Below are positions 27,772 through 35,080 of a stretch of 64,000 nt of DNA, piece by piece. The number at the start of each line of letters is the position of its first letter. Position 1 is the stretch's first letter. Made by a program: the position numbers and the translations under genes. Source of the DNA: Streptomyces sp. C10-9-1 (GTDB taxonomy: Bacteria; Actinomycetota; Actinomycetes; Streptomycetales; Streptomycetaceae); the NCBI RefSeq assembly GCF_024497955.1, contig NZ_JANHKP010000003.1, positions 124,001 through 188,000 on the forward strand, in the 5' to 3' direction. The notes below the pieces were generated by a model. That model was given only the letters and a program-made list of their open reading frames with translations. It made no database searches and had not been told where the DNA came from.

Positions 27772-27801
27772 GGGCCGGTCTCCCGAAGGGGAGGCCGGCC
27801 C
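27772..27801 (-). terminator. Terminator after hupS
   Basis: A 13-bp GC-rich stem (27772-27784 with 27789-27801, one G-U pair) lies 30 bases past the hupS stop. It also separates hupS from the convergent 67-residue gene. Confidence 0.65.
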
Positions 27802-27831
27802 GTCGCGTGGGGTGCAGGGGGTGGAGGCGCC

Positions 27832-28488
27832 CTACTTCTTGCGGGCGGTGGTCTTCTTGGCGGCGGTCTTGCGGGCCGTCGTCTTCTTGGCGGGCGCCTT
27901 CTTCGCGGTGGCCTTCTTCGCGGGGGCGGTCTTCTTGGCCGTGGTCTTCTTCGCGGCCGACTTCGCCGGGGCCGCCTTCTTCGCGGTGGTCTTCTTCGCC
28001 GCCGTGGCCTTCTTGGCAGCGGTGGTCTTCTTCGCCGCCGTGGCCTTCTTGGCGGCGGTGGTCTTCTTCGCCGCGGTGGCCTTCTTGGCGGCGGTCTTCT
28101 TCGCCGTGGCCTTCTTGGCCGCGGCCTTGGCGGTCGTACGGGTGGAGGAGCCACCCGAGAGGCTGCCCTTGGGCGCCTTCTTGACCGCGACCTCGCCTCC
28201 CTTGGGGAGCTTCTTCGACCCGCTGACCAGGTCCTTGAAGCCCTGGCCCGCACGGAAGCGCGGCACCGAGGTCTTCTTGACCCGCACGCGCTCGCCGGTC
28301 TGCGGGTTGCGGGCGTAACGGGCGGGGCGCTCGACCTTCTCGAACGAGCCGAAGCCGGTGACCGAGACCCGGTCCCCTGCGACGACCGCCCGGACGATCG
28401 CGTCAAGCACCGCGTCGACAGCGTCGGCGGCCTGCTGCCGGCCACCGAGCTTGTCGGCAATCGCTTCTACGAGCTGCGCCTTGTTCAC
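27832..28488 (-). CDS. hupS: HU-family nucleoid protein with lysine-rich tail (HupS)
   Basis: The first 95 or so residues are a complete HU domain (MNKAQLVEAIADKLGG...GDRVSVTGFGSFEKVERPARYARNPQTGERVRVKKTSVPRFRAGQGFKDLV). Residues about 120-218 form a histone-H1-like tail of repeating AKKTTAAKKA and APAKK units. This two-domain architecture is HupS (HU2) of Streptomyces, which compacts spore chromosomes; its tail also occurs in mycobacterial HupB. The ATG is at 28488. A promoter candidate (TTGATT, 17 bases, TAACGT) lies upstream in an AT-rich stretch. Confidence 0.96.
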   Translation of the reverse strand: MNKAQLVEAIADKLGGRQQAADAVDAVLDAIVRAVVAGDRVSVTGFGSFEKVERPARYARNPQTGERVRVKKTSVPRFRAGQGFKDLVSGSKKLPKGGEVAVKKAPKGSLSGGSSTRTTAKAAAKKATAKKTAAKKATAAKKTTAAKKATAAKKTTAAKKATAAKKTTAKKAAPAKSAAKKTTAKKTAPAKKATAKKAPAKKTTARKTAAKKTTARKK

Positions 28489-28541
28489 GTCTTCCCCTTC
28501 GGAGACATTTGGCCGGAACGATTGCGTCCAGGCGTTTTCGC

Positions 28542-28570
28542 ACGTTAGGCAGATATATACCGCAAATCAA
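28542..28570 (-). promoter_or_regulatory. Candidate hupS promoter
   Basis: On the minus strand TTGATT (28570-28565) and TAACGT (28547-28542) are 17 bases apart. An alternative -10 TATATA lies at 28559-28554. The region 28489-28610 is AT-rich for this genome. Confidence 0.4.
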
Positions 28571-28631
28571 ACACGAAACGGTCTAATCACCCTAGTGCCG
28601 CAACGAAGTCGACCTTGGCGGAGTTCTGGGG

Positions 28632-28859
28632 TCAGTCGCCGGGAGGGAAACGGCCCTCGTCGAGGTCCTTCATCAACCGGTCCAGACGCCTTGCGGCGTC
28701 CGGGAGATCGTGCTTCGCCGCCGCCGTCACGACGAGCAGCTTCCGGGACAGCGCCATCCTCACGCCCTCCGGGACTTGCAGTGCGCGCACTGTCGCGTGC
28801 GCTTCCTTGAGTCGGGCCGCGACCGCCTCGTAGAGCTCGAGTTGGCTGTCACGTTCCAT
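28632..28859 (-). CDS. Small conserved hypothetical protein
   Basis: The 75-residue helical protein starts MERDSQLELYEAVAARLKEAHATVRALQVPEGVRMALSRKLLVVTAAAKHDLPDAARRLDRLMKDL at the ATG at 28859. I recognise it only as a small actinobacterial hypothetical that accompanies leuD/hupS. No domain or motif is evident. It lies between leuD and hupS on the same strand. Confidence 0.7.
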   Translation of the reverse strand: MERDSQLELYEAVAARLKEAHATVRALQVPEGVRMALSRKLLVVTAAAKHDLPDAARRLDRLMKDLDEGRFPPGD

Positions 28860-28963
28860 GCACCGATTGTGCCATCTGGGGCGAGTTGTCGCCCCACGGG
28901 GTCTCAACGCACGACTGCGCCCCCCGCCGGGCGGCAGGGGGCGCAGTTCGGGAAAAGCGCTGC

Positions 28964-29557
28964 TCAGACCTGAAGCGTGCGGGGTTTGAAGGACGGGCGC
29001 CCCGCCTCGTGGGCCGCGATGTCCGACTCGTTCTGAAGAGTGAGGCTGATGTCGTCGAGGCCGTTCAGCAGCCGCCAGCGGGCGTTCTCGTCGAGTTCGA
29101 AGGCGGCGGTGACCCCGGGCGCGGAGACGGTGCGCGACCGGAGGTCGACCGTGACCTCCGCGGCGGGGTCGGCCTCGGTCAGCTCCCACAGGGCGTCGAT
29201 CACCGACTGCTCCAGGACGACCGTCAGCAGGCCGTTCTTGAGGGAGTTGCCGCGGAAGATGTCGGCGAAGCGGGAGGAGAGCACGGCCCGGAAGCCGTAG
29301 TTCTGCAGGGCCCAGACGGCGTGCTCCCGGGAGGAGCCGGTTCCGAAGTCGGGTCCGGCGACGAGCACCGAGGCTCCCTGGCGCTCCGGGCGGTTCAGCA
29401 CGAAGCCGGGGTCCTTGCGCCAGGCCTCGAACAGGCCGTCCTCGAATCCGTCGCGGGTGACCTTCTTCAGCCAGTGCGCGGGGATGATCTGGTCGGTGTC
29501 GACGTTGCTGCGGCGCAGCGGGACGGCGCGACCGGTGTGCGTGGTGAAGGCTTCCAT
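28964..29557 (-). CDS. leuD: 3-isopropylmalate dehydratase, small subunit
   Basis: LeuD pairs with LeuC to isomerise 2- to 3-isopropylmalate in leucine synthesis. The 197 residues include the swivelling-domain motifs [41 protein letters not shown], and [18 protein letters not shown]. It starts 6 bases after the leuC stop and is translated with it. The C-terminus [14 protein letters not shown] is typical. Confidence 0.97.
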   Translation of the reverse strand: MEAFTTHTGRAVPLRRSNVDTDQIIPAHWLKKVTRDGFEDGLFEAWRKDPGFVLNRPERQGASVLVAGPDFGTGSSREHAVWALQNYGFRAVLSSRFADIFRGNSLKNGLLTVVLEQSVIDALWELTEADPAAEVTVDLRSRTVSAPGVTAAFELDENARWRLLNGLDDISLTLQNESDIAAHEAGRPSFKPRTLQV

Positions 29558-29563
29558 GGTTCC

Positions 29564-30994
29564 TCAGACCCCTACGGGAGTGGAGACGTCGGCGTCGGAC
29601 AGGTCGGCCGGGGAGGCCAGGTGGCCCAGCACGGCGGTGGCCGCGGCCACCTGCGGCGAGACCAGGTGGGTCCGGCCGCCCTTGCCCTGCCGGCCCTCGA
29701 AGTTGCGGTTGGAGGTGGACGCGGAGCGCTCACCGGGGGCCAGTTGGTCGGGGTTCATCCCCAGGCACATGGAGCAGCCGGCGTGCCGCCACTCGGCACC
29801 GGCCTCCTTGAAGACCGCGTCCAGCCCCTCCTCCACGGCCTGGAGCGCCACCCGCACCGAACCGGGGACGACCAGCATCCGTACGCCGTCGGCGACCTTG
29901 CGGCCGCCCAGCACCGAGGCCACCGCGCGCAGGTCCTCGATACGGCCGTTGGTACAGGAGCCCACGAAGACGGTGTCCACGGAGATGTCCCGCAGGGGCT
30001 GCCCGGCGGTCAACCCCATGTACTCCAGTGCCTTTTCGGCGGCCATGCGCTCCGAGGCGTCCTCGTACGAAGCGGGGTCGGGGACGCTGGATCCCAGCGG
30101 GGCGCCCTGGCCGGGGTTGGTGCCCCAGGTGACGAACGGGCTCAGCTCGGCGGCGTCGATGACCACCTCGGCGTCGAAGACGGCGTCCTCGTCGGTGCGC
30201 AGCGTGCTCCAGTAGGCGACCGCGGCGTCCCAGTCCTCGCCCTGCGGCGCGTGGTCCCGTCCGCGGAGGTAGGCGAAGGTGGTCTCGTCGGGGGCGATCA
30301 TGCCCGCCCGGGCACCGGCCTCGATGGACATGTTGCAGATGGTCATCCGGGCCTCCATCGAGAGCTTCTCGATGGCCGCGCCCCGGTACTCCAGCACGTA
30401 GCCCTGGCCGCCGCCGGTGCCGATCCTCGCGATGACGGCGAGGATGAGGTCCTTCGCGGTGACCCCGTCGGGCAGTTCGCCGTCGATGGTGATCGCCATG
30501 GTCTTCGGGCGGGCCATGGGCAGGGTCTGGGTCGCCAGGACGTGCTCGACCTGCGAGGTGCCGATGCCGAAGGCCAGCGCGCCGAAGGCGCCGTGCGTGG
30601 AGGTGTGCGAGTCGCCGCAGACCACGGTGGTACCGGGCTGGGTCAGACCCAGCTGCGGGCCCACCACGTGGACGACGCCCTGCTCGACGTCGCCCAGCGG
30701 GTGCAGGCGCACGCCGAAGTCCGCGCAGTTCTTGCGCAGGGTCTCCAGCTGGGTGCGGGAGACGGGGTCGGCGATGGGCTTGTCGATGTCCAGGGTCGGG
30801 GTGTTGTGGTCCTCGGTCGCGATGGTGAGGTCGAGGCGCCGCACCTGCCGGCCGTTCTTGCGCAGGCCGTCGAAGGCCTGGGGGCTGGTCACCTCGTGCA
30901 GCAGGTGCAGATCGATGTAGAGGAGGTCGGGCTCGCCCTCTGCGCGCCGGACGACGTGGTCGTCCCAGACCTTCTCCGCGAGTGTCCTACCCAT
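29564..30994 (-). CDS. leuC: 3-isopropylmalate dehydratase, large subunit
   Basis: This aconitase-family catalytic subunit has 476 residues from the ATG at 30994, behind GGAGGGAAAG. The 4Fe-4S ligands are in [13 protein letters not shown] and [12 protein letters not shown], and active-site segments include [33 protein letters not shown] and [13 protein letters not shown]. It is divergent from ndgR, and the region between holds nested palindromes at 31082-31106. Confidence 0.98.
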   Translation of the reverse strand: MGRTLAEKVWDDHVVRRAEGEPDLLYIDLHLLHEVTSPQAFDGLRKNGRQVRRLDLTIATEDHNTPTLDIDKPIADPVSRTQLETLRKNCADFGVRLHPLGDVEQGVVHVVGPQLGLTQPGTTVVCGDSHTSTHGAFGALAFGIGTSQVEHVLATQTLPMARPKTMAITIDGELPDGVTAKDLILAVIARIGTGGGQGYVLEYRGAAIEKLSMEARMTICNMSIEAGARAGMIAPDETTFAYLRGRDHAPQGEDWDAAVAYWSTLRTDEDAVFDAEVVIDAAELSPFVTWGTNPGQGAPLGSSVPDPASYEDASERMAAEKALEYMGLTAGQPLRDISVDTVFVGSCTNGRIEDLRAVASVLGGRKVADGVRMLVVPGSVRVALQAVEEGLDAVFKEAGAEWRHAGCSMCLGMNPDQLAPGERSASTSNRNFEGRQGKGGRTHLVSPQVAAATAVLGHLASPADLSDADVSTPVGV

Positions 30995-31081
30995 CGCTTT
31001 CCCTCCGGCCGGCCTGTGCCTCCGGCGCATCTAGAGATCGTGTGCGGCCCCATGGATCCGCGGGCCGCGACTACAGCGTGA

Positions 31082-31106
31082 CAAGTTCCATGGAAAATTG
31101 AACTTG
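31082..31106. promoter_or_regulatory. Candidate NdgR operator between leuC and ndgR
   Basis: Arms CAAGTTC (31082-31088) and GAACTTG (31100-31106) form a 7-bp inverted repeat with an 11-base spacer. Inside it is the perfect palindrome TTCCATGGAA (31086-31095). It sits in the 144-base intergenic region of the divergent pair. NdgR/AreB is known to bind the leuC-regulator intergenic region in Streptomyces; the exact site is inference. Confidence 0.6.
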
Positions 31107-31138
31107 CGTTTCACAGAGTGAGACGGGAGTATCGTTGC

Positions 31139-31855
31139 ATGGACAACTCTAGCGGCGTCGGCGTTCTCGACAAGGCAGCCCTTGTCTTGAGCGCCCTGGA
31201 GTCCGGTCCGGCCACCCTCGCGGGCCTGGTCGCGGCCACGGGACTCGCACGACCCACGGCCCATCGCCTGGCCGTGGCACTGGAACACCACCGTATGGTG
31301 GCGAGGGACATGCAGGGCAGGTTCATCCTGGGCCCGCGGCTGGCGGAGCTCGCCGCGGCGGCGGGCGAGGACCGGCTGCTGGCCACCGCCGGCCCCGTGC
31401 TCACCCACCTGCGGGACGTGACGGGCGAGAGCGCGCAGCTCTACCGCCGGCAGGGCGACATGCGCATCTGCGTGGCGGCGGCGGAGCGGCTCTCCGGGCT
31501 GCGCGACACCGTGCCGGTCGGCTCGACGCTCACCATGAAGGCGGGCTCCTCGGCGCAGATCCTGATGGCCTGGGAGGAGCCGGAGCGGCTGCACCGCGGG
31601 CTCCAGGGGGCCCGGTTCACCGCCACCGCCCTCTCCGGCGTGCGCCGCCGCGGCTGGGCCCAGTCGATCGGCGAGCGCGAGCCGGGCGTCGCCTCGGTCT
31701 CCGCCCCGGTGCGCGGCCCGTCGAACCGGGTCGTCGCCGCCGTGTCCGTCTCGGGCCCGATCGAGCGCCTGACCCGGCACCCGGGGCGGATGCACGCCCA
31801 GGCCGTCATCGACTCCGCCGCCCGCCTGAGCGAGGCGCTGCGCCGCTCCGGCTGA
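31139..31855 (+). CDS. ndgR: IclR-family regulator NdgR
   Basis: The 238-residue protein has an IclR winged helix-turn-helix (VLDKAALVLSALESGPATLAGLVAATGLARPTAHRLAVALEHHRMVARDMQGRFILGPRLAELA) and an IclR effector domain (LTHLRDVTGESAQLYRRQGDMRICVAAAERLSGLRDTVPVGSTLTMKAGSSAQILMAW). Divergence from leuCD identifies it as NdgR (AreB), which controls leucine and other amino acid genes and antibiotic output in Streptomyces. The ATG at 31139 gives the expected MDNSSGVGVLDK start. A strong terminator follows. Confidence 0.95.
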   Translation: MDNSSGVGVLDKAALVLSALESGPATLAGLVAATGLARPTAHRLAVALEHHRMVARDMQGRFILGPRLAELAAAAGEDRLLATAGPVLTHLRDVTGESAQLYRRQGDMRICVAAAERLSGLRDTVPVGSTLTMKAGSSAQILMAWEEPERLHRGLQGARFTATALSGVRRRGWAQSIGEREPGVASVSAPVRGPSNRVVAAVSVSGPIERLTRHPGRMHAQAVIDSAARLSEALRRSG

Positions 31856-31870
31856 GCACCCCCCGACCAC

Positions 31871-31916
31871 CACGTCCGGCCGGCCCCTCCAACGCCGCAG
31901 GGGCCGGCCGGACGTG
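31871..31916 (+). terminator. Terminator after ndgR
   Basis: A perfect 18-bp stem (31871-31888 with 31899-31916) with a 10-nt loop begins 15 bases after the ndgR stop. Confidence 0.85.
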
Positions 31917-31976
31917 TCCGCGGGGGCCGCCGGGTGGACCATGGAAGTACCACCGACCGACGGAGGTGCAGCAGCC

Positions 31977-32225
31977 ATGGCCGAGTTCATGGACGTCCAC
32001 CACGGCATGAAGGACATCACGAGCGAGAAGCTCCGGGAGGCCCACAACGCGGACCTCGCCATCGAGGGCGAGGAGGGCGTGCACTTCAAGCAGGCCTGGG
32101 CCGACCCCGAGACCGGGACGGTGTACTGCCTGTCCGAGGGCCCGTCCGCCGACGCCATCCGGCGCGTCCACGAGCGGGCCGGGCACCCGGCGGACGAGAT
32201 CCACCCGGTACCGATCACCGCCTGA
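31977..32225 (+). CDS. SCO4226-like nickel-binding protein (DUF4242)
   Basis: The 82-residue protein MAEFMDVHHGMKDITSEKLREAHNADLAIEGEEGVHFKQAWADPETGTVYCLSEGPSADAIRRVHERAGHPADEIHPV matches the DUF4242 family. The S. coelicolor member SCO4226 binds nickel with a ferredoxin-like fold. Three His residues (DVHHGM and AHNADL) and a Cys are candidate ligands. The ATG at 31977 follows GGAGG at a rather long spacing. It is isolated from ndgR by a terminator. Confidence 0.85.
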   Translation: MAEFMDVHHGMKDITSEKLREAHNADLAIEGEEGVHFKQAWADPETGTVYCLSEGPSADAIRRVHERAGHPADEIHPVPITA

Positions 32226-32240
32226 CCCCGCGCCGCGCGG

Positions 32241-32295
32241 GCACCCGCCGCGGACGGGTGCGCCGGGGCCCCGCCCGCGGCGCGGACCCCGGCGC
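32241..32295. terminator. Convergent hairpins between the DUF4242 and DUF4188 genes
   Basis: GCACCCG/CGGGTGC (32241-32247 with 32255-32261) and GCGCCGGGG/CCCCGGCGC (32260-32268 with 32287-32295) are alternative stems in a 76-base gap between convergent stops. Confidence 0.45.
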
Positions 32296-32301
32296 GCCCC
32301 C

Positions 32302-32781
32302 TCAGACGCCCAACCGGTCCCGCGCCTGCACCCCGGGGCTCAGCGGCATCGTCCCGTGGGCCCTGCCGAGCCCGTGGGCCGGCATGTCCGCGTAGATGGA
32401 CTCGTAGGAGCCCGCCGGGACGACATAGGTCTCGTGCCAGATGCCGACATGGCGCCCGCCCCTGCGCACCGCCCGGTTCATCCGCCCCCACCAGGAGCGG
32501 TGGAGGTGCTCGGGGGCGGCGGCGTAGGCGAGCAGCTTGTCCTTGGACTCCCAGTACTGGACGAGGTAGTAGGTCCGCGGGGAGCCGGTGAGCAGCAGAT
32601 GGTGGAGGAGCCCGAGGGAGCGGTCGCGCCCCAGCTCCCTGAGCATCATCGGCATGGCGAGGAGCACGGGAAGCCAACGGTGCACCGCCAGGAGGCGGTT
32701 GATCCGCATCCCGATGAGGAAGACGACCACCTCCCCGTCCGCCGCCGCGGTGGTCCGGCCCGGCTGGATCCTCACGCCCAT
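32302..32781 (-). CDS. DUF4188 family protein
   Basis: The 159-residue protein starts MGVRIQPGRTTAAADGEVVVFLIGMRINRL at the ATG at 32781, after GAGGGGG. It has the conserved VVFLIGMRINRLLAVHRWLPVL, YYLVQYWESKDKLLAYAAAPEHLHRSWW and HVGIWHETYVVPAGSYESIYADMP motifs of DUF4188, which resembles dimeric alpha-beta barrel haem-type enzymes. Its biochemical role is unknown. It is divergent from a MerR regulator, a pairing seen in many actinobacteria, so the regulator probably controls it. Confidence 0.85.
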   Translation of the reverse strand: MGVRIQPGRTTAAADGEVVVFLIGMRINRLLAVHRWLPVLLAMPMMLRELGRDRSLGLLHHLLLTGSPRTYYLVQYWESKDKLLAYAAAPEHLHRSWWGRMNRAVRRGGRHVGIWHETYVVPAGSYESIYADMPAHGLGRAHGTMPLSPGVQARDRLGV

Positions 32782-32798
32782 GACGCCCCCTCGATACT

Positions 32799-32843
32799 GT
32801 TGGATAGTTTCACTCTCCTGATGAGATAGTCGCACTACCCAAC
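32799..32843. promoter_or_regulatory. MerR-type operator/promoter between DUF4188 and merR genes
   Basis: GTTGGATAGT (32799-32808) and ACTACCCAAC (32834-32843) are imperfect inverted arms around the shared intergenic region. A direct repeat also occurs: GATAGTTTCACT and GATAGTCGCACT, 21 bases apart, two helical turns. This is a good candidate site for the divergently encoded MerR protein. Confidence 0.55.
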
Positions 32844-32857
32844 GAAGGGCACAAGTC

Positions 32858-33502
32858 GTGCGTCTCGGCGAGCTGAGCGAGCGGAGCGGCGTCTCCATCG
32901 CGACGATCAAGTACTACCTGCGCGAGCGGCTGCTCCCGCCGGGCCGGCGGGTCACGGCCACCCAGGCCGAGTACGACGAGTCCCACCTGCGCAGGCTGCG
33001 GCTGGTGCGGGCGATGATCCAGGTCGGGCGCGTCCCGGTGGCCACGGCACGCGAGGTGCTCGGGCACGTGGACGACGAGTCGCTGGGCCTCACGATGCGC
33101 CTCGGCGCGGCCACCTGGGCCCTGCCGCAGCCCGAAGACGAGGTCGGGGACGACGCGGCCGCGGCCTCGGCGCGGGGGACCCTGGACGCGCTGCTGGCCG
33201 AGCTGGGCTGGGACACCGCCCGGGAGATCGGGGACCTCTCCCCCGTCCACCGCGGCCTGGTCACCGCCATCGCCACCCTGAACCGGCTGGGGTTCCCGCT
33301 GTCGCTGGACGAACTCGTGCCGTACGCACGCCACATGGGGGAGGTGGCGGCGCACGACCTGGATCTGCTGGAGACCCGTCCGCCGGGTTCGGAGCAGGTG
33401 GAGGCCGCGGTCGCCTCGGCGGTCCTGTACGACCCGCTGCTGCTCGGTCTGCGGCGGCTGGCGCAGGAGGTGGAGTCGGCACGGCGCTACGGGATCACCT
33501 GA
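32858..33502 (+). CDS. MerR-family transcriptional regulator
   Basis: The 214-residue protein begins with a MerR winged helix: MRLGELSERSGVSIATIKYYLRERLLPPGRRVTATQAEYDESHLRRLRLVRAMIQVG. The rest is a longer, helical effector region without metal-binding Cys clusters, so it is probably not a metal sensor. It starts with GTG at 32858 after AAGGG. Divergence from the DUF4188 gene and the intervening repeats suggest control of that gene. Confidence 0.9.
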   Translation: MRLGELSERSGVSIATIKYYLRERLLPPGRRVTATQAEYDESHLRRLRLVRAMIQVGRVPVATAREVLGHVDDESLGLTMRLGAATWALPQPEDEVGDDAAAASARGTLDALLAELGWDTAREIGDLSPVHRGLVTAIATLNRLGFPLSLDELVPYARHMGEVAAHDLDLLETRPPGSEQVEAAVASAVLYDPLLLGLRRLAQEVESARRYGIT

Positions 33503-33591
33503 GGGCCGTCCGCGATCCGGCGCCGGGGTCCACCGCGGGGCGCCGCTCCGTGGCGGACGCGCTCCGGCCGGCGCGACCCCGGCAGGGAACG

Positions 33592-33624
33592 CCGAAGGGG
33601 CCCTTCAGAGAAGGGCCCCTTCGG
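33592..33624. terminator. Terminator shared by merR and the tRNA cluster
   Basis: A perfect 14-bp stem (33592-33605 with 33611-33624) with a 5-nt loop lies between the convergent merR gene and tRNA array, six bases past the last tRNA end. Confidence 0.85.
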
Positions 33625-33629
33625 ACTCG

Positions 33630-33702
33630 TACCCCCGACCGGATTCGAACCGGCGCTACCGCCTTGAGAGGGCGGCGTGCTAGGCCGCTACACAACGGGG
33701 GC
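33630..33702 (-). tRNA. tRNA-Glu (anticodon CTC)
   Basis: The cloverleaf is 73 bases on the minus strand: acceptor GCCCCCG, anticodon stem CCGCC/GGCGG with loop CTCTCAA (anticodon CTC), T-loop TTCGAAT and discriminator A. No CCA is encoded. It is identical to the copies at 33823 and 33957. Confidence 0.97.
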
Positions 33703-33729
33703 AAGATGGTGATCCCTGATGGGGATCCG

Positions 33730-33801
33730 CTGGCCTACCTGGACTCGAACCAAGACTAACTGAACCAGAATCAGTCGTGCTGCCAATTACACCATAGGCC
33801 A
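33730..33801 (-). tRNA. tRNA-Gln (anticodon CTG)
   Basis: The cloverleaf is 72 bases on the minus strand: acceptor TGGCCTA/TAGGCCA with discriminator G, anticodon stem ACTGA/TCAGT, loop TTCTGGT (anticodon CTG). CCA is not encoded. A second identical copy is at 34051. Confidence 0.96.
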
Positions 33802-33822
33802 CTGGTGGTTTAGACCAGCTGG

Positions 33823-33895
33823 TACCCCCGACCGGATTCGAACCGGCGCTACCGCCTTGAGAGGGCGGCGTGCTAGGCCGCTACACAACGGGGGC
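33823..33895 (-). tRNA. tRNA-Glu (anticodon CTC), copy 2
   Basis: This has the same 73-base sequence as the copy at 33630, including anticodon loop CTCTCAA. It is separated from the next tRNA by a short spacer. Confidence 0.97.
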
Positions 33896-33956
33896 CCTGG
33901 CGATCCTGCATCGGTGCCATCGGGAGCGACCCGGATGACCCCGCGAGAAGGATCTG

Positions 33957-34029
33957 TACCCCCGACCGGATTCGAACCGGCGCTACCGCCTTGAGAGGGC
34001 GGCGTGCTAGGCCGCTACACAACGGGGGC
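33957..34029 (-). tRNA. tRNA-Glu (anticodon CTC), copy 3
   Basis: This is a third identical tRNA-Glu. Only this spacer (33896-33956) and those around it differ between copies, so the tRNAs arose or are maintained by duplication. Confidence 0.97.
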
Positions 34030-34050
34030 CTTGCAGATGAGCTCTGCGAG

Positions 34051-34122
34051 CTGGCCTACCTGGACTCGAACCAAGACTAACTGAACCAGAATCAGTCGTG
34101 CTGCCAATTACACCATAGGCCA
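34051..34122 (-). tRNA. tRNA-Gln (anticodon CTG), copy 2
   Basis: It matches the copy at 33730 in sequence. It is the first tRNA of the cluster in the direction of transcription and lies about 90 bases from the HAD gene stop. Confidence 0.96.
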
Positions 34123-34213
34123 CCAGAACACAACCCCCGCTAAGGGATCTTGTTCGGGTTTACGCTTCCGGGTCCGGGCTTTTCGGCCCGCTCCCCTCGG
34201 CGCAGGAAGAACA

Positions 34214-34936
34214 TTACCCGAAGGTGGACGGCGCTCCAAAACGGGTATCCCCGCGCAGCAGCGGGGCCAGCTGATCGAGCCCCGTGATCCGTGTGAGCTC
34301 GGGCCTTCCGCCCAGTCCCTCGCGGTCCAGCCAGATCCCCGCGAGGCCCGCCTCGACCGCGCCCCGGGCGTCGATGTCCGGCTGGTCCCCCACGTAGGCG
34401 ACCTCGTGCGGGGGCAGGCCGATCGCCTCGCACGCGGCCAGGAAGGCACCGGCCTCGGGCTTGGAGACCCCGAGTTCGACCGCGCAGACCACGGCCTCGA
34501 AGCGGTCCCGCACACCGAGGGTGCGCAGCTTGCGCTCCTGGTGGGCGAGGCTGGAGTTGGACAGCACGGCGTGGCGGTAGTCGCCCGCCAGCAGGTCGAG
34601 CGCGGGAACGGCGTCGGGGAACAGGGACCATGCGGCCTCGTAGTGCACGAGGTGGCGCCCGAACCAGTCGTCGGCCTCCGCGTCGGTCATGGACGGTGCA
34701 CGAAGGAAGTCCCGCACCCGGTCGCGGCGCTGGCCCGGGAAGTCGGTCAGCCCGCGGGCGACGCGGTCCCAGTGGACCTGGGTGAGCCTCTTCCAGGCGG
34801 CCAGGGCCTGGTCCACGTCGGCGTATCCGCCCGGCAGGCCCTCGCGCCCCAGGTGGACGCTCATGCCGGTGCGGTCGGCTCCCGCGTAGTCGAAGAGGGT
34901 GTCGTCGATGTCCCACAGCACGGCGCGGATCGGCAT
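34214..34936 (-). CDS. HAD-superfamily hydrolase
   Basis: The 240-residue enzyme has the HAD nucleophile motif RAVLWDIDDTLFDY (residues about 4-17; DxDxT), the serine motif HAVLSNSSLAHQERK, the lysine in LGVSKPEAGAF and the acidic motif YVGDQPDIDARGAVEAGLAGIWLDREG. It is a complete phosphatase-type HAD of subfamily I with a helical cap. The substrate is unknown. The ATG at 34936 is the start. It lies between gltX and the tRNA cluster on the same strand. Confidence 0.9.
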   Translation of the reverse strand: MPIRAVLWDIDDTLFDYAGADRTGMSVHLGREGLPGGYADVDQALAAWKRLTQVHWDRVARGLTDFPGQRRDRVRDFLRAPSMTDAEADDWFGRHLVHYEAAWSLFPDAVPALDLLAGDYRHAVLSNSSLAHQERKLRTLGVRDRFEAVVCAVELGVSKPEAGAFLAACEAIGLPPHEVAYVGDQPDIDARGAVEAGLAGIWLDREGLGGRPELTRITGLDQLAPLLRGDTRFGAPSTFG

Positions 34937-35017
34937 GCCAGGACGCTACCGCCGCGGCGGGCCCGCCCGCACCCGGAGTGACGAGGCGGCAGGGGGAGGC
35001 GGTGCCCGGTACAGCGG

Positions 35018-35069
35018 CGGTGCCCGCCGGGCGGGGTGGCGGTCGGGCCACCCCGCCCGGCGGGCACCG
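35018..35069 (-). terminator. Terminator after gltX
   Basis: A perfect 23-bp stem (35018-35040 with 35047-35069) with a 6-nt loop begins 12 bases past the gltX stop. Confidence 0.85.
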
Positions 35070-35080
35070 GGGAGGGGTTC

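Noticed and set aside
27860..28130. AAG/GCC tandem repeats in hupS as a separate repeat element
   Set aside because: They are the codons of the lysine-alanine tail of HupS and stay in frame.
33630..34122. The tRNA array as a phage or ICE attachment site
   Set aside because: I see no integrase, no direct repeat of a tRNA 3' end outside the identical tRNAs, and the flanking genes are syntenic core genes.
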